Shown one piece after another: positions 16,486 to 23,027 of a stretch of DNA of 40,580 nucleotides. The notes under the pieces are model-generated. The model saw nothing but the letters and a program-made list of their open reading frames with translations, had not been told where the DNA came from and ran no database searches. Every line of letters starts with the position of its first letter. The stretch's first letter is position 1. The stretch comes from Thermoplasmata archaeon. Lineage in GTDB: Archaea; Thermoplasmatota; Thermoplasmata; Thermoplasmatales; Thermoplasmataceae. Where the stretch lies: assembly GCA_021803655.1 (NCBI GenBank), contig JAJZLK010000028.1, positions 1-40,580 on the forward strand. Reading direction: 5' to 3'. Both the position numbers and the translations under genes were made by a program.

Positions 16486-17542
16486 GGATAAGATCAACGG
16501 ATTTATCGTGATCGACAAACCCAAGGGCCCCACAAGTCACCAGGTAGATTACTGGATCAGGGAAATCCTTGGCATAAGAAAAGTGGGACATGTCGGTACC
16601 CTTGACCCGAACGCTTCCGGGGTGCTCGTGATGGCCCTTGGAAATGCGGTAAAACTCATTGACGTTGCACACGAATCCCCCAAGGAATATGTTGCCGTAA
16701 TGAAACTTCATTCGGAGTTCAGCATGGAAAAGCTGCAGGCAGTGTTCAGGGATTTTACCACTGAGATTTACCAGATACCTCCAATGCGATCTGCGGTGGC
16801 CAGGAATCTCCGGAAGAGGCGCATCTTTGAAATGGAACTACTGGAGGTTTCCGGCAGGAACGTTCTGTTCAGGACAAAGTGTGAATCTGGAACGTATATC
16901 CGAACCTTGTGCACGGACATGGGCTACATGATATGCTTCGGGGGCCAGATGTCGGAACTGAGAAGGACTTCTACCGGACCATTCACCGAGTCCCAATGCT
17001 GCACTCTCCAGGATGTTTCCGATGCAGTAAAGCTCAAAGAATCTGGGGATTCTTCCATGTGGTCAAATATATTCATTCCGATCGATTACCTCTTCAGGAG
17101 CAGCCCAAAAATAGTGGTCAAGAACTCTGCCATCGACAACATATCACACGGTTCAGATCTCTTTCCGGGTGGGATCAAGGCGGTACTCGGGAATCCGAAA
17201 CGGGGAGATCGTGTTGCCCTTATATCTGAAAAGAACCAGTTGCTGGGAACAGGAATCATGCTTGTATCCTATGAGGAGATACTTGACGTCAAGGTAGTCG
17301 ATCTGGACCGGGTACTGATAGAACCTTCAGGAGCTAAAAAAGATGAGTCAAAACCTCAAGTGGTGGGGAGTGGAGGATGGAAAGGAAAGACACGTGTTCA
17401 GGGACATCCCGGAAAAGTTCACACAGATTTTCGACGCAGTAAGAAAGGGGGAAACACCGGAGGTTTCAGGAGAAGGGACAGCAGAGATTCCAGACCTCAG
17501 GGACCTCCTGATAAGGTACGGAGAGTACCGCGTAAAAAGTGA
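16475..17542 (+). CDS. cbf5: tRNA/rRNA pseudouridine synthase Cbf5 (TruB family)
   Basis: Catalytic subunit of H/ACA guide RNPs, making pseudouridine in rRNA and at tRNA position 55. The catalytic Asp is D44 in GHVGTLDPNASGVL. Other motifs are IDKPKGPTSHQV, QIPPMRSAV and ESGTYIRTLCTDMG. A PUA domain follows at about 208-287 (IVVKNSAIDN, GDRVALIS). After residue 288 comes a tail of about 66 residues rich in Lys, Arg and Gly with no recognisable domain; it is read in a different frame from nop5 over 200 shared bases. The product is 355 residues. It overlaps the end of cmk by 11 bases. Confidence 0.94.
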   Translation: MSAEDKINGFIVIDKPKGPTSHQVDYWIREILGIRKVGHVGTLDPNASGVLVMALGNAVKLIDVAHESPKEYVAVMKLHSEFSMEKLQAVFRDFTTEIYQIPPMRSAVARNLRKRRIFEMELLEVSGRNVLFRTKCESGTYIRTLCTDMGYMICFGGQMSELRRTSTGPFTESQCCTLQDVSDAVKLKESGDSSMWSNIFIPIDYLFRSSPKIVVKNSAIDNISHGSDLFPGGIKAVLGNPKRGDRVALISEKNQLLGTGIMLVSYEEILDVKVVDLDRVLIEPSGAKKDESKPQVVGSGGWKGKTRVQGHPGKVHTDFRRSKKGGNTGGFRRRDSRDSRPQGPPDKVRRVPRKK

Positions 17543-18164
17543 GTTCACCATTGATCAGTCGATCCTGAAACTCCACGCTATCCGGTCAAACTTGGACAGG
17601 ATTCTTAATCTTTACATAGAGCAGATATCCGGGCTCCTGTTACCCATGGGTCTCAGGTACAGGGGAGATCCATGCCAGTATCTTCGCGATGCAATGAAGA
17701 TGGAAACCGAGGGAACACTGCAGGACGAAATCAGGAAGATCGGTGAAGCAGGAAACAGGATCTGTGATCTCAGATCTTCAATAGGAAATTACATTTCTGC
17801 AAAAGCCTCTGAAATATTTCCGAATCTGTACGGGCTTGTAGGAGACATATCTATCGACCTCCTCTATCATGCCGGGGGGCTCAGGAGGATGGCATTTATG
17901 CCAGCTGGAACAATACAGATACTCGGTGCTGAGAAGGCGCTTTTCAGGCACAACACTTATGGATCGAAACCGCCAAAACATGGAGTACTTTTCAAATTTC
18001 CGGGTCTTTCTTCTCTTCCGTCGTCAGGCAGAGGCAAGGTGGCCAGGATCATGGCAAACAAAGTCGCTATTGCTGCGAGGGCTGATTATCTCGGAACTTC
18101 CGTGGACATTGCAGGAATGAAGGAAAAAATAATGAAGGCGATTGCAGCCGCCAAATCTCAGTAA
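17343..18164 (+). CDS. C/D box RNP scaffold Nop5 (Nop56/58 family), compact form
   Basis: Scaffold of box C/D methylation guide RNPs, linking fibrillarin to L7Ae-bound RNA. A coiled-coil begins near residue 80 (SILKLHAIRSNLDRILNLYI). The NOP domain is clear: FPNLYGLVGDISIDLLYHAG near 159-178, MPAGTIQILGAEKALFRH, then KPPKHGVLFKFP and RGKVARIMANKVAIAARADY. It has 273 residues, well below the roughly 370-400 of typical archaeal Nop5; the N-terminal fibrillarin-binding part and the coiled coil are shortened. The first 200 bases overlap cbf5 in another frame. Fibrillarin is not adjacent. The end overlaps purF tail to tail by seven bases. Confidence 0.9.
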   Translation: MSQNLKWWGVEDGKERHVFRDIPEKFTQIFDAVRKGETPEVSGEGTAEIPDLRDLLIRYGEYRVKSEFTIDQSILKLHAIRSNLDRILNLYIEQISGLLLPMGLRYRGDPCQYLRDAMKMETEGTLQDEIRKIGEAGNRICDLRSSIGNYISAKASEIFPNLYGLVGDISIDLLYHAGGLRRMAFMPAGTIQILGAEKALFRHNTYGSKPPKHGVLFKFPGLSSLPSSGRGKVARIMANKVAIAARADYLGTSVDIAGMKEKIMKAIAAAKSQ

Positions 18165-19612
18165 TTCTCAAGTTCAGCCTGGAAAGCGTATTTTTCCCCG
18201 GCAATGCTTATCGGATAAACCCCTGTAAGGCAGCCAAGGCAGAGGTTGTCTGCAGGTTTCCCGATGCTCTCGGTCATTGAGTCAATCGACAGGTACGATA
18301 TTGAATCTGCCCCTATCTCTTCCCTTATCTTCTCAAGGCTCTTGTTTGAGGCAAGGAACTGGTCCTTTGTCTTCATGTCGACGCCGAAGAAGCAGGGAGA
18401 AACAATCGGGGGGCATCCAATCCTCACGTGTACTTCAACTGCACCCTGGTTTCTCAGCAGGGTAATGATGTGCCTGATTGTATTTCCCCTCACGATACTG
18501 TCGTCTACAAGTATGACCTTCTTCCCATCAATTACGGAACGAACCGAGTTAAGCTTGAGCTTGACCGCACTGCTCCTGGCTTTTTGCGTGGGCATTATGA
18601 ACGTTCTGTCCGAATACCTGTTCTTGATCAGCCCCTCATTGTACGGTATGCCAGACTCCATGGAATAACCAAGTGCCTGGGCTCTTCCTGAGTCCGGTAC
18701 AGCAATTACTACGTCGGCTTCCACCGGATTCTGTTTTGCCAGCATCCGGCCAATATTGATCCTTGCGCCAAACACCTCAACCCCGTCAATAACACTATCC
18801 GGTCTTGCAAAGTAAACCCATTCAAACATGCAGTGCGCGGTTTTCTTCGCAGGAAGGACAAATAAAGAGTCAATACCATCAGGCTTGATTTCCAGAAGTT
18901 CACCAGGGCTCAGGTCTCTTATCTTCTCCCCACCAAGAACGTCAAAAACACAGCTTTCAGAGGCGACTATGTACTCATTTCCCACCTTTCCGACGGAAAG
19001 TGGCCTGATGCCATAGGGATCACGAATCGCGAACAATCTTTCATTAATCATCACGCTGCAGGAATAAGCTCCACGGAGACGGCTCATTGCTACCCTGAAT
19101 CCGTTTGCTATGCCGTTTTCGTTGATGTCCTTGGCTAATTCAATAAGCATAACCTCAGTGTCAGCCGAAGTCATGAACACTGCTCCCTTCTTCTTCAGCT
19201 CTTCCCTCAACTTATCGGCATTTGTTATCTCTCCATTGTGAGAAAGTGCTATGTAACCAATAGAACTTGATATCATGAAAGGCCCCGCATTCTCGATAGT
19301 CTTGGAACCCTCTGTGGAATATCTCGTGTGTCCGATCCCAACCGGTCCGGATAATTGTGTCTGTAAATGCTGATCCCTGTCCGGGAATACCTCCGATACC
19401 AGTCCCATCCCCTTCTTCAGGTGTATTAAATCACCATCGAAAGTGGCAATGCCAGCACTCTCCTGACCCCTGTGCTGCAACGATTTCAGGGAAATAAGTA
19501 CGTCAGGAAAAACCGGCTCAGGACCAATTATGCCGACAACGGCACAGTGATCACTTGGCTTTTGCCCAGCTGAATTCTCTGATTCTAGCTGCTGGAAAAC
19601 CACAGTGGGCAC
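18158..19612 (-). CDS. purF: amidophosphoribosyltransferase (glutamine PRPP amidotransferase)
   Basis: First enzyme of purine synthesis: PRPP plus glutamine gives phosphoribosylamine. The N-terminal nucleophile is C23 in DHCAVVGIIG, so the first 22 residues would be a cleaved propeptide. RGQESAGIATFDG and GHTRYSTEG follow. The PRPP site is VILVDDSIVRGNT. The four Cys of the [4Fe-4S] type are visible (HCMFEWVYFARPDS, PCFFGVD, CLGCLTGVYP), as in the Bacillus enzyme. Only GTG codons at 19612 or 19603 can start it, so the propeptide is encoded inside the L37e gene. Transcribed with LSm and L37e. Confidence 0.94.
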   Translation of the reverse strand: MPTVVFQQLESENSAGQKPSDHCAVVGIIGPEPVFPDVLISLKSLQHRGQESAGIATFDGDLIHLKKGMGLVSEVFPDRDQHLQTQLSGPVGIGHTRYSTEGSKTIENAGPFMISSSIGYIALSHNGEITNADKLREELKKKGAVFMTSADTEVMLIELAKDINENGIANGFRVAMSRLRGAYSCSVMINERLFAIRDPYGIRPLSVGKVGNEYIVASESCVFDVLGGEKIRDLSPGELLEIKPDGIDSLFVLPAKKTAHCMFEWVYFARPDSVIDGVEVFGARINIGRMLAKQNPVEADVVIAVPDSGRAQALGYSMESGIPYNEGLIKNRYSDRTFIMPTQKARSSAVKLKLNSVRSVIDGKKVILVDDSIVRGNTIRHIITLLRNQGAVEVHVRIGCPPIVSPCFFGVDMKTKDQFLASNKSLEKIREEIGADSISYLSIDSMTESIGKPADNLCLGCLTGVYPISIAGEKYAFQAELENY

Positions 19613-19715
19613 ACCTCTTCTGCCTTATGTGATAAGCATGATGACCGCATCTTCTACACGTAACATGTACCTTCTTGTTATTAATCTTGCCCATTACGGC
19701 TGTTCCGTTACTCAT
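19551..19715 (-). CDS. rpl37e: 50S ribosomal protein L37e (eL37)
   Basis: A 54-residue zinc ribbon protein with C20-X2-C23 and C35-X2-C38 (TCRRCGHHAYHIRQKRCAHC), then GFPAARIREFSWAKAK at the end. The N-terminus MSNGTAVMGKINNKK is typical. It follows the LSm gene, overlapping its end by four bases, in the common archaeal pair LSm-L37e. The last 60 or so bases also encode the purF propeptide in another frame. Confidence 0.95.
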   Translation of the reverse strand: MSNGTAVMGKINNKKVHVTCRRCGHHAYHIRQKRCAHCGFPAARIREFSWAKAK

Positions 19716-19966
19716 TGACTATCACCCAGTGATGGAGACACGAATATCACGTTGTCCCCCCTTACCAGAAGTTTTTGAAAAACCCCGCTGCTCTTCTGGT
19801 TAATTGTTTCTCCTGCATTCTTGATAACAAGGTTCATGTAAACATCGTAACCTTCAAGCACTCCTGAGTAGAGCCTGTTTCCTCTGACTTCTACCATAAT
19901 GTTCTTGTCGATGGATCTTCGAAGAACTTCGAGCGGCTTAATAGGCGTTATAACAGGCTTTGCCAT
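19712..19966 (-). CDS. Sm-like RNA-binding protein (LSm/SmAP)
   Basis: Forms ring-shaped RNA-binding oligomers. Sm1 motif: VEVRGNRLYSGVLEGYDVYMNLVIKN; Sm2: KLLVRGDNVIFVSP. The ATG at 19966 is chosen because a TATA-like element is 30-37 bases upstream, giving transcription starting about eight bases before it. A TTG at 19984 with GAGAGGT before it would add six residues and cannot be excluded. About 84 residues. Confidence 0.93.
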   Translation of the reverse strand: MAKPVITPIKPLEVLRRSIDKNIMVEVRGNRLYSGVLEGYDVYMNLVIKNAGETINQKSSGVFQKLLVRGDNVIFVSPSLGDSQ

Positions 19967-19995
19967 TGTAGATTCAGCCCACAATTGAACCTCTC

Positions 19996-20003
19996 TATAT
20001 AAT
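19996..20003 (-). promoter_or_regulatory. TATA-like element for LSm-L37e-purF
   Basis: ATTATATA on the minus strand, centred about 33 bases before the ATG at 19966. The predicted start near 19974 gives a leader of about eight bases. The divergent gene at 20074 has its own element. Confidence 0.5.
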
Positions 20004-20043
20004 CTTATTTCAATGTATCAACGGGAGGTTTAACGGGCAAAAC

Positions 20044-20053
20044 TTTCATATCA
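20044..20053 (+). promoter_or_regulatory. TATA-like element for the gene at 20074
   Basis: TTTCATATCA is centred about 26 bases before the TTG at 20074, which fits a leaderless transcript and supports that unusual start codon. Confidence 0.35.
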
Positions 20054-20073
20054 TTTTTTTCTATCATACTACC

Positions 20074-20718
20074 TTGGCGAGAATTAAACTCAGGGAGAGA
20101 CGGAATATCAGGGTCCAGAAAGCCGTCCGTACAATCCTTCATTCCAGGTTGTTCATCGCGGGGTTAGTCTTTCTCAGTATTTCCATCGCATTCAATCTCA
20201 CTGCGCCTCTCGTCCATCCGTTATTGAACGAACCGATTATTCAGAACCAGAGCGTTGCTTTATCCAGTGGCTCTGAACATTCGATTACCGTGATAAATTA
20301 TCAGGAAGCCTATACAAACGTAACATTCACTATTCAGCCAAATTATGTCGTCGATTACACACTTTACAGGGTTGTCATCTTACAGAGTAGCCCACGTTTA
20401 CCTCCATCGTACGAATATATCCGTGAGGGTTCTGGCACGCTTAGGGATGGCTCTGTATTGAACTTCACCGGGATCTATTACACATTCGAATATTCAATCA
20501 ACCTTACCACTTCCGCAAAATCAGTGAATGTGAGCATGTATGCAAACACCCCTTTTATAGTAAGGGAACCATATGATCCGGCAATGCTCTATATCTCCGA
20601 CTTCTTCCTCTTTCTGGGAATTGCAACTCTTGTCGTTTTCATAACGATAGCCACTGGGAATGTGGAGGCAGGGAGTCTTTCAAGGGCAAACTCGGTTGAC
20701 AAAGGAAAGAAACCGTGA
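20074..20718 (+). CDS. unrecognised membrane-anchored protein, two helices
   Basis: I do not recognise a family. The 214-residue product has a basic N-terminus, a first hydrophobic helix at about 26-47, an extracytoplasmic region of about 120 residues with many beta-forming and Asn/Ser/Thr residues (NYQEAYTNVTFTIQPNYVVD), and a second helix at about 172-193 (LYISDFFLFLGIATLVVFIT). A short charged cytoplasmic tail ends it. Several N-X-S/T sites lie in the outer part, so glycosylation is possible. The TTG start is backed by a TATA-like element at the right distance. It stands before aIF5A, with no evident functional link. Confidence 0.7.
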   Translation: MARIKLRERRNIRVQKAVRTILHSRLFIAGLVFLSISIAFNLTAPLVHPLLNEPIIQNQSVALSSGSEHSITVINYQEAYTNVTFTIQPNYVVDYTLYRVVILQSSPRLPPSYEYIREGSGTLRDGSVLNFTGIYYTFEYSINLTTSAKSVNVSMYANTPFIVREPYDPAMLYISDFFLFLGIATLVVFITIATGNVEAGSLSRANSVDKGKKP

Positions 20719-20733
20719 GCTCTTCTCTAAGAT

Positions 20734-20744
20734 AAAATATTTAA
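20734..20744 (+). promoter_or_regulatory. TATA-like element for aIF5A
   Basis: AAAATATTTAA is centred 33 bases before the ATG at 20772, predicting a leader of about seven bases. It is placed 16 bases after the preceding gene, so aIF5A and agmatinase probably form their own unit. Confidence 0.5.
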
Positions 20745-20771
20745 CAACAAGAATATGCACCATAGATCCCA

Positions 20772-21161
20772 ATGAGCTGGCAGGAAGCAGAAGTAAGGGA
20801 ACTCAAAGTAGGCAGATATATGCTTGTTGATGACTCCCCTTGCAAGATAATGGAAATTACGACATCTAAACCCGGAAAGCACGGAGAAGCAAAGAGTAGA
20901 ATTGTTGCCATAGGCATTTTTGATGGCCAGAAACGGAGTGTTGTGTTCCCGGTAAAGCACAAGGTAAAGATTCCAATGATCGAGAAGAAGAGTGCTCAGG
21001 TTCTTTCGGTTGCCAACAAAGAAGCGCAACTTATGGATTCTGAAACTTTTGAGACCTTCTTCATCCCCCTTGGTGCGGATCAGATCGACAGAGTCAAGGC
21101 CGGAACGGAGGTGTCATACTGGGAAACAATGGGCATGAGAAAAATAATGTTCCAGAATTGA
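20772..21161 (+). CDS. translation factor aIF5A (hypusine-containing)
   Basis: Homologue of eIF5A/EF-P that helps ribosomes through difficult peptide bonds. The modification site is K36 in [14 protein letters not shown], the lysine converted to (deoxy)hypusine from spermidine. An OB-like C-terminal domain follows ([20 protein letters not shown]). 129 residues, typical. The TGA overlaps the TTG start of agmatinase. No deoxyhypusine synthase gene is in the window. Confidence 0.96.
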   Translation: MSWQEAEVRELKVGRYMLVDDSPCKIMEITTSKPGKHGEAKSRIVAIGIFDGQKRSVVFPVKHKVKIPMIEKKSAQVLSVANKEAQLMDSETFETFFIPLGADQIDRVKAGTEVSYWETMGMRKIMFQN

Positions 21162-22009
21162 CGGGGTATTTCTCATCCCTCAAACTTCCAGATGCAACAT
21201 CGGAGTTTAAGGAGTCCCGCTATGTTATATTCGGGGCGCCTTTTGACGGAACCTCCAGTTACAGGAAAGGCTCTAAACTTGCTCCCAACGCCGTGCGTGT
21301 TGCTTACGACAATCTGGAGTCGTTCGATCCACGGTACTCGTTCGATTTCTCAGAGGCAGGAATCTGTGATCTCGGCGATCTGCAGGAGGAATCAACTGTT
21401 GATGAGATGGTTGAATCAGTTGAAATGGTGACCGGCATCATAAGGAAGGAGGCAAAGATTCCCATCATGCTGGGTGGAGAACACTCAGTAACTGTTGGCG
21501 CAATCAGAAACTTCAAGGACTGTGGCATGATCATAATTGACGCCCATTCCGACTTCAGGGATTCTTACCACGGAAACCGGCTGAACCATGCGTGTGTTAC
21601 GAGAAGGAGTTTGGAAGTCCTTGGTCCTGACAGGATTGTATCTATTGGGACCAGATCAACTTCCATGGAAGAGTATGAATCAGATGAATTCAGGAAAGTG
21701 AGGTTCATAACATCTGATGAGGTCAGGGAGAAAGGAATAAAGTCCATAGTCAGTGAAGTCAGGAGAATTGTAGGCGACCGCATCTATTTCTCAATAGACA
21801 TGGATGGAATTGACCCAGCCTATGCTCCAGCCGTGGGGACTCCAGAACCATATGGCCTGAAAGATACCGATGTGCGTTTCCTGGTAAACGAATTCTCACG
21901 TAACACGTTCGGTTTCGACATCGTGGAATTCAGTCCGCAATTTGATAACGGAAACACTGCGATGCTTGCGGCAAAAATTATACAGGATTTCATAGGAAGC
22001 AGGAAGTGA
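21158..22009 (+). CDS. speB: agmatinase / ureohydrolase family
   Basis: Predicted to split agmatine into putrescine and urea in polyamine synthesis. The two-manganese site of the ureohydrolase family is complete: GGEHS with H109, DAHSD with D128, H130 and D132, and [11 protein letters not shown] with D214 and D216. 283 residues. TTG at 21158 is the only start that keeps the conserved N-terminal [19 protein letters not shown], and it overlaps the aIF5A stop. Arginase or another guanidino hydrolase is possible, but the link to aIF5A favours agmatinase. Confidence 0.88.
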   Translation: MTGYFSSLKLPDATSEFKESRYVIFGAPFDGTSSYRKGSKLAPNAVRVAYDNLESFDPRYSFDFSEAGICDLGDLQEESTVDEMVESVEMVTGIIRKEAKIPIMLGGEHSVTVGAIRNFKDCGMIIIDAHSDFRDSYHGNRLNHACVTRRSLEVLGPDRIVSIGTRSTSMEEYESDEFRKVRFITSDEVREKGIKSIVSEVRRIVGDRIYFSIDMDGIDPAYAPAVGTPEPYGLKDTDVRFLVNEFSRNTFGFDIVEFSPQFDNGNTAMLAAKIIQDFIGSRK

Positions 22010-22024
22010 AGGAACCTTCACTTC
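22003..22024 (+). terminator. perfect inverted repeat over the agmatinase stop codon
   Basis: GAAGTGAAGG at 22003-22012 and CCTTCACTTC at 22015-22024 are exact complements with two bases between. The TGA of speB (22007-22009) is inside the left arm. It may fold as a hairpin that ends transcription or stabilises the 3' end. There is no long T-run after it, so the terminator role is not certain. Confidence 0.4.
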
Positions 22025-22168
22025 ATTTAGGAAACAAGGCCAGATTCACAATTAGTTATCATTCTACCCAGAAAACCTCTGGCAGGAAGTTGTAGGATAT
22101 ACTGCAGAATAGTGTGGAAACCCTGTGACTTGGTGTGTGTCCGGTTTCCATAATATGAAAATATAAAG

Positions 22169-22183
22169 TCGGTTAAAGACCGA
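22169..22183 (-). terminator. hairpin over the L10e stop codon
   Basis: On the minus strand TCGGT, loop CTTTA, ACCGA forms a five-base stem (extendable by one G-T pair) that includes the L10e TAA, followed by a T-rich stretch toward 22150. It is a modest candidate for the end of the L10e transcript. Confidence 0.35.
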
Positions 22184-22703
22184 TTTTTCTGGCGGTCTCT
22201 TCACCCTTGGTTACTATTATGTCACAGGGTGTAGGAAGCTTGAATGAGGCTTTGTGCAGAGCTTCTTTGAGCTTTTTTGCCATGGCGGAATTTGCACGTC
22301 CAACCATTATCACATCTCTTGCACTGACCCTGGCCGCGGTACCAACCGGTCTGCCAAAAGCCATGCTCATTCCAGATGAAATCCTGTCTGCTCCAGCTCC
22401 TGTTGCCATCTTGTGTTCACGTAGCACATGGTGAGGATATGGCCTGATCTGGAGATAATAATTATCGACACCCGCGGCTTCGCTCATCTTCCTGTTAATT
22501 GAAATCCTTGCAGCCTCAAGAGCTGTATGCCTGATCTGGCAGGACTCGCGGGCGATAAGCCGGAGCTCAATGTCGAAATCCTTCTTCTGGTTTCCCTGTG
22601 TAAAGGTTGTTATCTTGGGGTAAGGAACTCCGCCCATGAACTTCCTTCTCGTGTAGGCAGGTCCAGAAATCTTGCTGTACATTCTCGCTGGTTTTGTAAC
22701 CAT
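22173..22703 (-). CDS. rpl10e: 50S ribosomal protein L10e (uL16)
   Basis: Counterpart of bacterial L16, located near the A-site finger. Signatures are KPARMYSKISGPAYTRRKFMGGVP at the N-terminus (read in two parts), LRPYPHHVLREHKM-like IRPYPHHVLREHKMATGAGA, and GMSMAFGRPVGTAARV. 176 residues. It is a single-gene unit facing agmatinase. Confidence 0.96.
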   Translation of the reverse strand: MVTKPARMYSKISGPAYTRRKFMGGVPYPKITTFTQGNQKKDFDIELRLIARESCQIRHTALEAARISINRKMSEAAGVDNYYLQIRPYPHHVLREHKMATGAGADRISSGMSMAFGRPVGTAARVSARDVIMVGRANSAMAKKLKEALHKASFKLPTPCDIIVTKGEETARKIGL

Positions 22704-22728
22704 TGAAATCCAAGGGAGAATTCATTGC

Positions 22729-22738
22729 AATATAAAAA
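22729..22738 (-). promoter_or_regulatory. TATA-like element for L10e
   Basis: GTTTTTATATT region on the minus strand, centred about 30 bases before the ATG at 22703; predicted leader of about four bases. Confidence 0.5.
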
Positions 22739-22791
22739 CTGAGTGATAGGGGAGTCTAATGGGTATATTCCCCTTTCCGACATTTTGCTGC

Positions 22792-22802
22792 AAAAGTATT
22801 TA
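22792..22802 (+). promoter_or_regulatory. TATA-like element for the AbrB-like gene
   Basis: AAAAGTATTTA is centred about 30 bases before the ATG at 22828, predicting transcription from about 22824. Confidence 0.45.
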
Positions 22803-22827
22803 GTGCACTTATAGCATTTATTGCAAT

Positions 22828-22989
22828 ATGCCCGAAAAAAAGTTGATAGATGTGGCCCATGTTTCCGGTAGAAGCGGTTCCTATCGCGTTACTATTCCTA
22901 AAAGAATAAGTGAGATTCTTGGCGTCAAGGAAGGTGACATAATTGCCTTCTATGACAACGGTGAAATAACCATAGGCAAGTTACAATAG
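22828..22989 (+). CDS. AbrB/SpoVT (MazE-like) DNA-binding domain protein
   Basis: A 53-residue protein: MPEKKLIDVAHVSGRSGSYR, then VTIPKRISEILGVKEGDIIAFYDNGEITIGKLQ. The swapped-hairpin AbrB pattern is clear: a V-S/T-I-P-K strand, a short helix ending in LGV, then K-E-G-D and a final strand. Such domains form dimers that bind DNA, either as transition-state-type regulators or as antitoxins. No toxin gene (such as PIN or MazF) is adjacent, so a stand-alone regulator is more likely. The next gene, the MFS transporter 38 bases on, might be a target. Confidence 0.88.
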   Translation: MPEKKLIDVAHVSGRSGSYRVTIPKRISEILGVKEGDIIAFYDNGEITIGKLQ

Positions 22990-23000
22990 TTTATCATATG
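22990..23000 (+). promoter_or_regulatory. TATA-like element for the MFS gene
   Basis: TTTATCATATG lies about 33 bases before the TTG at 23028, giving a leader of about seven bases. It begins immediately after the AbrB-like stop. Confidence 0.35.
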
Positions 23001-23027
23001 TCGCCCATATTCCCGTGAAGGTGCCGG

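Noticed and set aside
16475-18164. cbf5 and nop5 as one gene split by a frameshift
   Set aside because: Each product has its own complete domain set and N-terminus, and they are separate genes in other archaea. Overlapping genes explain the data better.
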